64,000 bases of DNA, taken from the NCBI RefSeq assembly GCF_046736075.1, contig NZ_CP177163.1:3100001-3164000 (forward strand), given 5' to 3'. Within the stretch, counting starts at the first letter, position 1; each line of letters starts with the position of its first letter. A program made the translations under genes and the position numbers. The notes below the pieces were generated by a model that ran no database searches, was not told the origin of the DNA, and saw only the letters and a list, made by a program, of their open reading frames with translations. Shown one piece after another: positions 1-8,260 of this stretch. This stretch comes from Stenotrophomonas sp046736075. Its GTDB lineage: Bacteria > Pseudomonadota > Gammaproteobacteria > Xanthomonadales > Xanthomonadaceae.

Positions 1-83
1 AAGATCTGTTTTGACAACTGAGTGCTCTGGTTTGCCAGCAGCGCTTGGATGAGTCGGTGGTCATTCTCGACTCGGCAGTTCAT
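1..83 (-). CDS. Possible 5' end of an unidentified gene, cut by the window edge
   Basis: A minus-strand reading frame opens with ATG at 83 and runs open to the window edge (27 codons, beginning MNCRVENDHRLIQ). The fragment looks like a mostly helical, soluble peptide with no recognisable domain. No clear Shine-Dalgarno sequence precedes it. It lies in the AT-richer end of the window, divergent from the secreted protein gene that follows. It may be real or chance; the rest of the frame is outside the window. Confidence 0.25.
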   Translation of the reverse strand, partial: MNCRVENDHRLIQALLANQSTQLSKQI

Positions 84-219
84 GCAAATTTTCTATGGGG
101 CGGAATAATGCAGATTGGTGCTCAGTAACTCAATGGCTGTAGGCGGTAGGCTCGTCGTGCGAGTTTAGTGGTTCGCGATTGGTGTTTTACAGTTCACTCA
201 ATATCCTTGGAGGTTGTCC

Positions 220-777
220 GTGAAAGCAATTTTGTTTGCTGTAACTTCTGCAGCTATGTTGATTGTTGCGCCTGGTGTATATGCCGCCTCATCCAGTGTA
301 AGCGCTGCGGGCGGTACTCTACGGGTACAGGGGGGCGGTGCTCCTTTTCCAGGCGTCATGAAGACAATTATGGAGCGTCGAAAGATTGGGGGGGCAGGGG
401 GGGATCTGTTTAGTGAGAATTCGGTCTATCAGGGCGGGGGAGATTGGCCTGAGGGTGGTTTACATGCCAATCTTGGCATCATCGCTTACCATCCATTTGA
501 TGGTGGAGTCCCCCTATATCAATGCATAGTTAAATCACCCAAGCCCTGGAACTTCTTTACATCGCTTGATGAGGGCTGCGAGGGGCAGTCAAGGCCTAAT
601 AGTCGGAGAATTATTGGTTACGTATATTTACATCAGTATGGAAATACTGTCCCTCTGTATCGCTGTCGTCAGGATTTTCAGGGGAGGTCCGATCATTTTG
701 ATAGTGCATTTTCGAACTGCGAGGGATGGGGTAATGCCATTAATGAGGGCGTCTTGGGCTACATGCTCCCATATTAG
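220..777 (+). CDS. Small secreted protein with two PLY-C...CEG repeats
   Basis: Exported protein of 185 residues, function unknown. GTG at 220 is preferred because GGAGG (209-213) sits six bases upstream; a TTG at 214 is also in frame. The first ~19 residues form a signal peptide ending VYA. The mature part holds two copies of a ~50-residue repeat with the pattern VPLY-x-C ... F-x-S ... CEG ... GY, and each copy has one cysteine pair. This resembles the short beta-type repeats of bacterial secreted proteins such as the DUF5648 group, though that assignment is tentative. Base composition and codon use are clearly more AT-rich than in downstream genes, and the glycine-rich segment after the signal peptide is low complexity. 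Horizontal acquisition is likely. Confidence 0.7.
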   Translation: MKAILFAVTSAAMLIVAPGVYAASSSVSAAGGTLRVQGGGAPFPGVMKTIMERRKIGGAGGDLFSENSVYQGGGDWPEGGLHANLGIIAYHPFDGGVPLYQCIVKSPKPWNFFTSLDEGCEGQSRPNSRRIIGYVYLHQYGNTVPLYRCRQDFQGRSDHFDSAFSNCEGWGNAINEGVLGYMLPY

Positions 778-928
778 CAATTAGTTATATCTCGTGGTCT
801 CTGTAGGTTGGCGTTCTGGTTTTTGAAGGGTGTGGGTTCCCTGGGGGGGGCATGCGGAGCGCCAGTGTTGATTTTTGGCGCGTTGTTGATCGGTCAGAAC
901 ATTGATGTTGTTAGCGTTCCGTGCCCCG

Positions 929-1633
929 TCATTTGCAAACCACCTTCGGCGCCAATGCCTCGCGCCAGATCGCATAGCCGTCCGGGGTCATGTGCAGCAT
1001 GTCCTCGCGGAACAGCGCCGCGCGCGGCTGGCCGTCGGCGCCGAGCATCGGCGTGTAGATGTCCGTGTAGCCGGTGTTGGGCAGCGTCGCCAACGCCTGC
1101 TGGATCAGCCCATTGGCCTCCACCACGGCCGGCAGCAGCTGCGCGCGCGACGGGCTGGGCTTGATCGAAATCACCTCCACCGTCGTCTTCGGCAGGTCGC
1201 GGTGCACGCGCTGCACGAACGCCACCACGTCGTCGCGCACCTGGGCCGGGCTGCGGCCGCTGTTGAGGTCGTTGTCGCCGGCGTAGAAGAACACCTTGCA
1301 GGGCGCATAGGGCGTAACGATCCGGCCGGCGTACCAGGTGCTGTCGCGCACTTCGGACCCGCCGAAGCCCCGGTTGAACACCTTCTGGCCCGGGAAGTCG
1401 CTGGCCAGGGTGTCCCACATGCGGATCGAGGAGCTGCCGATGAACTCGATCCCGCCGCGCGGCGGCGGATTGACCCGGTCGGCCGCGGCGAACTGGTCCA
1501 TGTCACCGGCCCAGGCCACGTTCGAGACCTGCGCGGGGATCTGCGGCGCGGCCGGCGGGACGGGGCTGCGGGCCAGCGCGGGCAGGGCACAGGCCAGGGC
1601 CAGGGCGAGCAGCAGGGGGCGGCGGTGCGTCAT
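929..1633 (-). CDS. Exported SGNH/GDSL-type esterase or lipase
   Basis: Hydrolase of the SGNH superfamily, 234 residues from ATG at 1633. That start has GGAG a short distance upstream and is preferred over an ATG four codons earlier. A signal peptide (residues 1-22, ending ALA) directs export. The family blocks are visible: IGSSSI near residue 67 with the nucleophilic serine, a glycine in GFGGSEVRD (block II), AGDND near 119-122 (block III asparagine), and DMLH at 211-214 with the catalytic Asp and His. Members cleave ester bonds of lipids or acetylated sugars; the substrate here cannot be told. It is monocistronic, convergent with the AT-rich gene to its left. Confidence 0.85.
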   Translation of the reverse strand: MTHRRPLLLALALACALPALARSPVPPAAPQIPAQVSNVAWAGDMDQFAAADRVNPPPRGGIEFIGSSSIRMWDTLASDFPGQKVFNRGFGGSEVRDSTWYAGRIVTPYAPCKVFFYAGDNDLNSGRSPAQVRDDVVAFVQRVHRDLPKTTVEVISIKPSPSRAQLLPAVVEANGLIQQALATLPNTGYTDIYTPMLGADGQPRAALFREDMLHMTPDGYAIWREALAPKVVCK

Positions 1634-1842
1634 CGGTAACTCCATTCAGGCGTGGCGTTCATCATAAAAGCTGCCCCGGGTTTCGGTGGTGCCCCATCGG
1701 GCCATTCAGGGGCCTGCGTCCGTGCCGGCAACGGGCTTGTGGCAAAATGACGGATTGCCTGCCCATTCAGCGATGCCCATGACTGCCTGCCGTGTGCTGT
1801 TTCCGTCGTTCCGGCCCACCCCGCGCAGCGGAGCCCGCCGCC

Positions 1843-2223
1843 GTGGCTGACGAAATGGGGCACATGCCACGCGGTCCCCGTCGCATCTTCAAGGCCGCGG
1901 TGTGGTCCTGGCAGGGGCTGCGGGCGGCGTGGCTGCATGAGTCCTCGTTCCGCCTGGAGGTCTACCTGCTGGTCGTGCTGGCACCGCTGGCGCTGTGGCT
2001 GGGGCAGACCCCGGTCGAGCGCGCGCTGATGATCGGCTCGATGCTGCTGGTGCTGGCGATGGAACTGGCCAATTCGGCCATCGAAGCGGTGATCGAACGT
2101 TACGGCAGCGAGTTCCACGAGCTGGCCGGGCGCGCCAAGGACATGGGGTCGGCCGCGGTCTTCGTGCTGATGATGAATGTCCTGGTGTGCTGGGGCCTGA
2201 TCCTGGTACCGCACTTTTTCTGA
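1843..2223 (+). CDS. dgkA: Diacylglycerol kinase
   Basis: Small integral membrane kinase that phosphorylates diacylglycerol released by membrane-derived oligosaccharide synthesis, returning it to phosphatidic acid. The core matches the family: MELANSAIEAV followed by HELAGRAKDMGSAAV, the conserved active-site helix and loop, with three hydrophobic segments. From GTG at 1843 (CGGAG upstream) the protein is 126 residues, near the usual ~120; further upstream GTG and downstream ATG starts (1855, 1864) also exist, so the start is uncertain. The N-terminal tail before RIFKAAVWSWQG is slightly long. Confidence 0.9.
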   Translation: MADEMGHMPRGPRRIFKAAVWSWQGLRAAWLHESSFRLEVYLLVVLAPLALWLGQTPVERALMIGSMLLVLAMELANSAIEAVIERYGSEFHELAGRAKDMGSAAVFVLMMNVLVCWGLILVPHFF

Positions 2224-2264
2224 CGCGTCTGCGCGCGTCATCCCCCCTGTAAGGATGGAAGTCC

Positions 2265-3014
2265 ATGTTCCTTGAGTTGTTGTCCGACCCCAATGTCTGG
2301 TTGACCCTGCTGACCCTGAGCGCGCTGGAAATCGTGCTCGGCATCGACAACCTGGTGTTCATCTCGATCGCCGTGAGCAAGCTGCCGGAAGCGCGCCGCC
2401 CGTTCGCGCGCAAGCTCGGCATCGCGGTGGCCTGCATCACCCGCATCCTGCTGCTGGTCTCGCTGGCCTACCTGGCGCACATGCAGGCCAACCTGTTCAC
2501 CGTGGCCGGCATGGGCATCTCCATCCGCGACCTGGTCCTGATCGTGGGCGGCCTGTTCCTGATCATCAAGGGCGGCATGGAAATCCGCGAACTCATCACC
2601 GGCGGCGAAGACGAGGATCCCACCACGACCAAGGCCTCGGCCGTGTTCGGCATGGTGATCGCGCAGATCGCCATCATTGACATCGTGTTCTCGCTGGATT
2701 CGGTCATCACCGCCGTCGGCATCGCCGAGCACGTGCCGGTGATGGTTGCCGCGATCCTGCTCTCGGTGGCCGTGATGCTGCTGGCGGCCAACCCGCTGGG
2801 CCGCTTCATCGACGCCAATCCCACCGTGAAGATGCTGGCCCTGGCCTTCATCCTGCTGATCGGTGCGGTGCTGATCCTGGACGGCCTGGAAGTGCACGTG
2901 CCCAAGCCCTACATCTACGCCGCGATGGGCTTCTCGGTGCTGGTGGAATGGCTGAACCTGCTGATGCGCCGCCGCGCCGTGGCCCACAACGTGCCGGGCG
3001 CCGGCCAGTGGTGA
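2265..3014 (+). CDS. TerC-family integral membrane protein
   Basis: Membrane protein of 249 residues with about seven hydrophobic segments. It carries the two TerC signatures with buried acidic residues: EIVLGIDN near residue 25 and DIVFSLDSV near residue 145. TerC-family proteins are linked to tellurium resistance and, in Alx/MntY/YceF-type members, to manganese export during metalation of exported proteins. The charged loop containing GGEDEDPTTTK is cytoplasmic or periplasmic and non-conserved. No ter operon surrounds it, so a housekeeping metal-homeostasis role is more likely than tellurite resistance; that is inference. Confidence 0.88.
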   Translation: MFLELLSDPNVWLTLLTLSALEIVLGIDNLVFISIAVSKLPEARRPFARKLGIAVACITRILLLVSLAYLAHMQANLFTVAGMGISIRDLVLIVGGLFLIIKGGMEIRELITGGEDEDPTTTKASAVFGMVIAQIAIIDIVFSLDSVITAVGIAEHVPVMVAAILLSVAVMLLAANPLGRFIDANPTVKMLALAFILLIGAVLILDGLEVHVPKPYIYAAMGFSVLVEWLNLLMRRRAVAHNVPGAGQW

Positions 3015-3114
3015 GGGCCCGGTCGGTCTGCCGTGTCGCCATTGGCTGAACACGCCGCGCCGACCGCGTTCGTGGCATGCTCCGGACTCCCGTCATCGAG
3101 ATCCGGAGCCGGCC

Positions 3115-3759
3115 ATGCGATCGTTCTCCCGACTGCTGTTCCTGGCCGTGCTGGCCTCCCTGCTGTCCGGCTGCGGCTACAACGCCATCCAGCAGAAGGA
3201 TGAGCAGGTCAAGGCCGGCTGGGCCGAAGTGCTCAACCAGTACAAGCGCCGCGCCGACCTGATCCCCAACCTGGTGCAGACCGTGGAAGGCTATGCCAAC
3301 CAGGAGCGCCAGGTCCTTACCGATGTCACCAATGCCCGCGCCCGCGTGGGCCAGGTCAACGTCAACGCCGACGATGCCGCCTCGCTCAAGCAGTTCCAGC
3401 AGGCGCAGGGTGAACTCAGCGGCGCGCTGTCGCGGCTGCTGGTGGTCACCGAGAACTACCCGAACCTGAAGTCCGACCAGGGCTTCCGCGATCTGCAGGC
3501 GCAGCTGGAAGGCACCGAAAACCGCATCACGGTGGCGCGCGGCCGCTACATCCAGATGGTGCAGGACTACAACACCTTCATCCGCCAGTTCCCGCAGGTG
3601 ATCACCGCCAAGATCTTCGGCTATGCGACCAAGCCGAACTTCACCGTGGACAACGAGGCGCAGATTTCCCAGCCGCCGGCGGTCAAGTTCGGCTCGCAGG
3701 CGCCTGCTCCGGCCCCGGCGCCGGCCCCCGCGCCGCAGACCCCGCAGCCGGCGCACTGA
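3115..3759 (+). CDS. lemA: LemA-family lipoprotein
   Basis: LemA-family protein of 214 residues. The N-terminus is a lipoprotein signal (LLSGCGYN, lipidated Cys at about 20). The rest is a long helical domain with the family sequence YKRRADLIPNLVQTVEGYA. The last 20 residues are an Ala-Pro repeat tail, which is unusual and may be a periplasmic spacer. It is the first gene of a tight cluster with two TPM-domain genes, the common lemA/ygcG arrangement. The molecular function of the family is unresolved. Confidence 0.9.
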   Translation: MRSFSRLLFLAVLASLLSGCGYNAIQQKDEQVKAGWAEVLNQYKRRADLIPNLVQTVEGYANQERQVLTDVTNARARVGQVNVNADDAASLKQFQQAQGELSGALSRLLVVTENYPNLKSDQGFRDLQAQLEGTENRITVARGRYIQMVQDYNTFIRQFPQVITAKIFGYATKPNFTVDNEAQISQPPAVKFGSQAPAPAPAPAPAPQTPQPAH

Positions 3760-3763
3760 GCCC

Positions 3764-4651
3764 GTGACCGCGCGCCTGCTGCGCTGCCTGCTGCTGCTCG
3801 CCCTGTGCCTGGCACCGGCGGCGTGGGCCCAGCAGGCGGCGATCCCGCCGCTGACCTCGCCGGTGGTGGACACCACCGGTACCCTGGATGCCGCGCAGAC
3901 GCAGGCGCTGGAAGCCCAGGCGCTGGCGCTGCAGCAGCGCAAGGGCAGCCAGCTGCAGATCCTGATGGTGCCCAGCACCCAGCCCGAGTCGATCGAGCAG
4001 TACACCCAGCGCGTGTTCGAGCAGTGGCAGATCGGCCGCAAGGGCGTGGACGACGGCGTGCTGCTGGTGGTGGCCAAGGATGACCGCCGCGTGCGCATCG
4101 AGCCCGGCTACGGCTTGGAGGGCGCCATTCCCGATGCCATCGCCAACCGCGTGATCCAGGAATACCTCGCCCCGCAGTTCCGGACCGGCGACTACGCCGG
4201 CGGTCTGTCGGCGGCGACCGGCGCACTGGTCACGCTGATCGACGGCGAGGAACTGCCGGCACCGGTCAGCGACCACCGCGCCACCCGCAATCCCGACAGC
4301 GACGGCTGGACCTTCGCGCTGGTGATCGGCTTCTTCGTCGGCAGTGTCCTGCGCGCCCTGCTGGGCTGGCTGCCGCGTCCGTTGCGCGGGCTGGTGGGCG
4401 GCGGCGGGGCAGCCGTGGCCGCGTTCCTGTTCACCTCGCTGTGGCTGGCCAGCGGCCTGGCCGGCCTGATCGCACTGTTCATCGGCCTGTCCTCGGGCAA
4501 GGTCGGCCGCTTCGCCCGCAGTGGTGGCTGGGGCGGGGGCGGTGGCTTCGGCGGTGGTGGCTGGGGCGGCGGAGGCGGCTTCGGTGGCGGTGGCGGCTGG
4601 GGCGGTGGCGGTGGACGTTCGGGAGGCGGTGGCGCCTCGGGAGGCTGGTGA
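3764..4651 (+). CDS. TPM-domain membrane protein with Gly-rich tail (YgcG-like)
   Basis: Protein of 295 residues from GTG at 3764, four bases after lemA. Signal peptide (1-23), then a TPM domain (about 30-170) with VVDTTGTLD near its start and the acidic/hydrophobic core VDDGVLLVVAKDDRRVRIEPGYGLEG typical of the family. Two hydrophobic segments follow (about 185-205 and 220-250). The C-terminus is about 50 residues of almost pure Gly with Trp/Phe (GWGGGGGFGGGG pattern). TPM domains in plants act in photosystem repair, but bacterial roles are poorly known. Its stop overlaps the next start (TGATG), indicating translational coupling. Confidence 0.85.
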   Translation: MTARLLRCLLLLALCLAPAAWAQQAAIPPLTSPVVDTTGTLDAAQTQALEAQALALQQRKGSQLQILMVPSTQPESIEQYTQRVFEQWQIGRKGVDDGVLLVVAKDDRRVRIEPGYGLEGAIPDAIANRVIQEYLAPQFRTGDYAGGLSAATGALVTLIDGEELPAPVSDHRATRNPDSDGWTFALVIGFFVGSVLRALLGWLPRPLRGLVGGGGAAVAAFLFTSLWLASGLAGLIALFIGLSSGKVGRFARSGGWGGGGGFGGGGWGGGGGFGGGGGWGGGGGRSGGGGASGGW

Positions 4652-5139
4652 TGCGCTGGTGGCGACACCTTTTCTCGCCGTCGGTACGGCGTGCCTTTCC
4701 GCCGGCCCGTCTGCAGGCGATCACCGATGCCATCGCGGCCGGTGAGCAACGCCACGGCGGCCAGGTGATGTTCGCGGTGGAAGCAGACCTGCCGCTGGCG
4801 GCCCTGTGGCACCGGGTCAGCCCGCGCCAGCGCGCCGAGGAGGCCTTCGCCCAGCTGCGTACCTGGGATACCGAACACAACAACGGCGTGCTGGTGTACC
4901 TGCTGCTGGCCGACCACGCGATCGAAGTGGTGGCCGACCGTGGCCTGCGCGGGCGGATCGGTCAGGCCCAGTGGCAGGCGATCTGCGCGCACATGCAGGA
5001 ACGTCTGCGCCAGGGCGACCTGCAGGACGCGGTGTTGCAGGCCATCAACGAGGTGTCCGACCTGCTGGCCGGGCACTATCCGCCCGGCACCGGGTCCAAG
5101 GATGACGGTCTGCCCAACACCCCCCAACTGCTCGGTTGA
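4651..5139 (+). CDS. Second TPM-domain protein
   Basis: 162-residue soluble protein, overlapping the preceding gene by one base (TGATG). It contains a TPM domain without signal peptide or Gly-rich tail: conserved segments are EQRHGGQVMFAVE (about 32-44), the central TEHNNGVLVYLLLADHAIEVVADRGL, and a helical C-terminus. With lemA and the Gly-rich TPM protein it forms a three-gene cluster widespread in proteobacteria, presumably acting together at the inner membrane. Molecular role unknown. Confidence 0.85.
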   Translation: MRWWRHLFSPSVRRAFPPARLQAITDAIAAGEQRHGGQVMFAVEADLPLAALWHRVSPRQRAEEAFAQLRTWDTEHNNGVLVYLLLADHAIEVVADRGLRGRIGQAQWQAICAHMQERLRQGDLQDAVLQAINEVSDLLAGHYPPGTGSKDDGLPNTPQLLG

Positions 5140-5190
5140 GGTAGCGCGGCCGTACCCCGAGAATAGCCGCTTACCTGCAAGGCATCGCCC

Positions 5191-6081
5191 ATGATCTATT
5201 TCCACGACATCGACCCCATCGCCATCTCGCTTGGGCCGGTCAAAGTGCACTGGTACGGCATCATGTACCTGCTCGGCTTCATGGCGGCCTGGTGGCTGGG
5301 GCGTCGCCGGATCGCGGCCGGGCGCCTGCCGGGGGTGAATGCCGACGGCTTCTCCGACCTGCTGTTCTACGCCATGCTCGGCGTGGTGGTGGGCGGGCGC
5401 GTGGGCTACATGCTGTTCTATGCGCTGGGCGACTTCCTGCACAACCCGCTGCTGCTGTTCAAGGTGTGGGATGGCGGCATGAGCTTCCACGGCGGCCTGC
5501 TGGGCGTGCTGTTCGCTGCCTGGTGGTGGTCGCGCAAGCATCGCCTGCACCTGTTCGACACCATCGATTTCATGGCGCCGCTGGTGCCGCTGGGCCTGGG
5601 CTTCGGCCGCATCGGCAACTTCATCGGCGCCGAACTGTGGGGCAAGTACACCGACGGGACCTGGGGCGTGGTGTTCCCCAGCGGTCTGCCGGCGCCGTTG
5701 AACGCGCTCGATGCCGCCACCCTCAAGGCGCAGTTCGCCACCGGCGCGCTCAATCAGTACGCCCGCCATCCGTCGCAGTTGTATGAAGCCCTGCTGGAAG
5801 GCCTGGTGATGTTCGTGGTGCTGTGGGCGGTGTCGGCCAAGCCGCGCCATCGCTACGTGATCGCCGGTCTGTTCGCGCTGATGTATGGCATCTTCCGGTT
5901 TGCGGTGGAGTTCGTGCGCATGCCGGACAACGGCGTGTACCTCGCCTTCGACTGGTTCACCCGTGGCCAGCTGCTGAGCCTGCCGCTGGTGGTGTTCGGC
6001 CTGGTGCTGCTGGTGCTGTCGCGCCGCGCGCCGGTCCTGCAGCCGCAGCTGCCGGCGGCGCCGGCGGGAGCGAAGGCATGA
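5191..6081 (+). CDS. lgt: Prolipoprotein diacylglyceryl transferase
   Basis: Transfers a diacylglyceryl group from phosphatidylglycerol to the lipobox cysteine of prolipoproteins, the first step of lipoprotein maturation in the inner membrane. 296 residues, with seven hydrophobic segments. Family signatures are present: HWYGIMYLLGF near the start, GGRVGYMLFY, WDGGMSFHGGLLG, and the Lgt signature GRIGNFIGAELWG. The ATGA overlap with thyA shows coupled translation, and the lgt-thyA order is common in gammaproteobacteria. The extended C-terminal tail (PQLPAAPAGAKA) is non-conserved. Confidence 0.97.
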   Translation: MIYFHDIDPIAISLGPVKVHWYGIMYLLGFMAAWWLGRRRIAAGRLPGVNADGFSDLLFYAMLGVVVGGRVGYMLFYALGDFLHNPLLLFKVWDGGMSFHGGLLGVLFAAWWWSRKHRLHLFDTIDFMAPLVPLGLGFGRIGNFIGAELWGKYTDGTWGVVFPSGLPAPLNALDAATLKAQFATGALNQYARHPSQLYEALLEGLVMFVVLWAVSAKPRHRYVIAGLFALMYGIFRFAVEFVRMPDNGVYLAFDWFTRGQLLSLPLVVFGLVLLVLSRRAPVLQPQLPAAPAGAKA

Positions 6082-6872
6082 AGCCGTATCTGGACCTGCT
6101 GCAGCACGTGCTGGAGCACGGTGCGGAGAAATCCGACCGCACCGGTACCGGCACGCGCAGCGTGTTCGGCTGGCAGATGCGCTTCAACCTGGCCGATGGC
6201 TTCCCGCTGGTCACCACCAAGAAGCTGCACCTGCGCTCGATCATCCACGAGCTGCTGTGGTTCCTGAAGGGCGATACCAACATCGGCTATCTCAAGGACA
6301 ACCAGGTGCGGATCTGGGACGAGTGGGCCGATGCGAACGGCGACCTCGGCCCGGTGTACGGCAAGCAGTGGCGCAGCTGGGCCACCGCCGACGGCGGTTC
6401 GATCGACCAGATGCAGTGGCTGGTGGACGAGATCAAGCGCAACCCGGATTCGCGGCGGCTGGTGGTAAGCGCCTGGAACGTGGGTGAACTGTCGCAGATG
6501 GCGCTGATGCCGTGCCACAACCTGTTCCAGTTCTACGTGATCGACGGCAAGCTCAGCTGCCAGCTGTACCAGCGCAGCGGCGACATCTTCCTCGGCGTGC
6601 CGTTCAACATCGCCAGCTACGCGCTGCTTACGCACATGGTCGCCCAGGCCACCGGGCTCGGTGTGGGCGATTTCGTCCACACGCTGGGCGATGCGCACCT
6701 GTACTCCAACCACATCGAGCAGGCCCGCGAACAGCTGGCGCGCACGCCGCGCGCGCTGCCCACGCTGTGGTTGAACCCGCAGGTCACCGACCTGTTCGGC
6801 TTCCAGTTCGACGACATCCGCATCGACGGCTACGATCCGCACCCGGCAATCAAGGCGCCGGTCGCGGTCTGA
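6078..6872 (+). CDS. thyA: Thymidylate synthase
   Basis: Makes dTMP from dUMP using methylene-tetrahydrofolate. 264 residues, the same length as the E. coli enzyme, with the catalytic Cys at 146 in ALMPCHNLFQF and the dUMP-binding QLYQRSGDIFLGVPFN. It overlaps lgt by four bases. The dihydrofolate it produces is recycled by the folA product encoded shortly downstream (7736), so the two enzymes of the dTMP cycle lie in one region. Confidence 0.97.
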   Translation: MKPYLDLLQHVLEHGAEKSDRTGTGTRSVFGWQMRFNLADGFPLVTTKKLHLRSIIHELLWFLKGDTNIGYLKDNQVRIWDEWADANGDLGPVYGKQWRSWATADGGSIDQMQWLVDEIKRNPDSRRLVVSAWNVGELSQMALMPCHNLFQFYVIDGKLSCQLYQRSGDIFLGVPFNIASYALLTHMVAQATGLGVGDFVHTLGDAHLYSNHIEQAREQLARTPRALPTLWLNPQVTDLFGFQFDDIRIDGYDPHPAIKAPVAV

Positions 6873-6962
6873 GCGGTGCCGGGGGCACAGCCTGAGGCTC
6901 GCCCCGGGCGCGCGGGCTGGTGTAGGGTGGCCGGTCCTGGAGATGGACATGGACGGTCAAGG

Positions 6963-7523
6963 ATGCAGGTGACACATCGGAGGTGGCGGGCCGTGGCGGC
7001 CCTCGTATGCGGCGCGCTGGCAGTGCCTGCGCTGGCCGGGCCGGGCGAGGAAGCGCTGTCGCTGGCGCAGCGGCTCAATCGCGACGTGCTGGGGGTCTAC
7101 ACCGGCGCCCTGCTGGACGACATCGAGGCGTCGATCCTGGAGAACTTCACCGAGGACGAGCCCGACGGCCTGCCCGGGGCCTGCCGGCGCGACGCCGAGG
7201 CGGCACTGGCGCCGATCGCGGCGGAGTACATCGCGCCGTTGCGTCCGGCCATGCAGGAAGGCGGGCATCAGGCCCAGGTCGAGCAGGTGGTGGCGTCGGC
7301 GTTTTCGCTGGACCAGCTGCGCACGCTCAACGGCCGTATCGGCCATGTACCCCCGCTCGAACTGGGGGCGGCGATGCTCGACAACCCGGCCCTGTCCGAC
7401 GCCATCGATGGGCGCATTGAACTGCTGCAGGCGCGCCGCGAGGAAGACGCGGACTACGTCGCCGGCTTCGACCGCCAGCTCGCCGCGATCCGCGCCGAGC
7501 GCGCGCGCTGCGCCGGCCGGTAG
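6963..7523 (+). CDS. Exported protein of unknown function
   Basis: 186-residue protein with a signal peptide (first ~23 residues, ending ALAG) and a mostly helical, Glu/Ala-rich mature part. No domain recognised. Two cysteines are present, one in the middle (GACRRDAEA) and one four residues from the end (ARCAGR), so a periplasmic disulfide is possible. The start at 6963 has only AAGG directly upstream, so it is not certain. The stop codon TAG is itself the TAG of the first GTAG palindrome of the downstream repeat cluster. Confidence 0.7.
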   Translation: MQVTHRRWRAVAALVCGALAVPALAGPGEEALSLAQRLNRDVLGVYTGALLDDIEASILENFTEDEPDGLPGACRRDAEAALAPIAAEYIAPLRPAMQEGGHQAQVEQVVASAFSLDQLRTLNGRIGHVPPLELGAAMLDNPALSDAIDGRIELLQARREEDADYVAGFDRQLAAIRAERARCAGR

Positions 7524-7677
7524 AGCCGACCGTTGGTCGGCTGCTCTCTGTTTCGTTACCGATGGATCCGTCCTGAGGCAGCCGACCAGAGGTCGGCTCT
7601 ACCGGGGGGGGTGGGGCAGCCGACCAGAGGTCGGCTCTACCTGGGGGGTGAAGCAGCCGACCAGAGGCCGGCTCTAC
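7519..7677. repeat. Four SMAG-type (GTAG) palindromes
   Basis: Four short palindromic repeats at about 7519-7545, 7578-7602, 7616-7640 and 7653-7677. Each pairs GCCGACC with GGTCGGC around a 3-4 base loop (GGCC in the last copy) and ends in GTAG on one side; the first is in the opposite orientation to the other three. They match the REP-like SMAG family described for Stenotrophomonas. They fill the gap between the exported protein gene and folA. Confidence 0.88.
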
Positions 7678-7699
7678 GCGGTGTGGTTATGTACCTTCG

Positions 7700-7705
7700 T
7701 ATACT
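7700..7705 (+). promoter_or_regulatory. Possible folA -10 element
   Basis: TATACT, 30 bases before the folA ATG, in a short AT-rich stretch between the repeat cluster and folA. It resembles a -10 box, but no good -35 sequence is seen at the expected distance. Confidence 0.3.
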
Positions 7706-7735
7706 GTGCGCCGCCGCGCCCGGATTCGACCTGCC

Positions 7736-8227
7736 ATGAAGCTGTCCCTGATTGCCGCCCTCGACCGCCAGCACGGCATCGGCCACGACAACCAGTTGCC
7801 GTGGCAGTTGCCCGACGACCTCAAGCGCTTCAAGGCGCTGACCGTGGGCAAGCCGATCCTGATGGGCCGGCGCACTGCCGAATCGCTGGGCCGCGCATTG
7901 CCGGGCCGACGCAACCTGGTGCTCACCCGCAATGGCCAGGTGCCGTTCGAAGGGATGCAGGCCGTGGCAACCGTTGCGCAGGCCGTGGCGCTGGCGGCCG
8001 CCGATGGGGCCGCCGAGCTGTGCGTGATCGGCGGCGGCCAGATCTATGCGCTGGTCATGGCGCAGGCCACCGACCTGCACCTGACCTGGGTGGACACGAC
8101 CGTTGCCGCCGATACCCATTTCCCGTTGATCGACCCGCTGCAGTGGGTCGAAGTGGCGCGCGAGCACCACCCGGCCGATGCGCGGCACGCGGTGTCATTC
8201 GATTTCGTGGATTACCGCCGTCGCTGA
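7736..8227 (+). CDS. folA: Dihydrofolate reductase
   Basis: NADPH-dependent reduction of dihydrofolate to tetrahydrofolate; the target of trimethoprim. 163 residues. Hallmarks are SLIAALDRQHGIGHDNQLPW at the N-terminus (catalytic Asp in LPDDLKRFK), the NADPH-binding GKPILMGRRTAESLG, and CVIGGGQIY. Separated from thyA by one gene and four palindromic repeats; probably its own transcription unit, convergent with apaH. Confidence 0.96.
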   Translation: MKLSLIAALDRQHGIGHDNQLPWQLPDDLKRFKALTVGKPILMGRRTAESLGRALPGRRNLVLTRNGQVPFEGMQAVATVAQAVALAAADGAAELCVIGGGQIYALVMAQATDLHLTWVDTTVAADTHFPLIDPLQWVEVAREHHPADARHAVSFDFVDYRRR

Positions 8228-8233
8228 TGCACG

Positions 8234-8254
8234 GGCCGGTCGCGATGACCGGCC
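8234..8254. terminator. Hairpin between folA and apaH
   Basis: Perfect 8-bp stem GGCCGGTC/GACCGGCC with a 5-base loop, between the convergent ends of folA and apaH. No T-run follows on either strand, so it may act as a weak bidirectional terminator or 3' mRNA end structure. Confidence 0.5.
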
Positions 8255-8260
8255 GTGGCC

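Noticed and set aside
4192..5850. Proline-rich long minus-strand frame
   Set aside because: Complement of the Gly-rich TPM tail and of lgt; no start context or family match.
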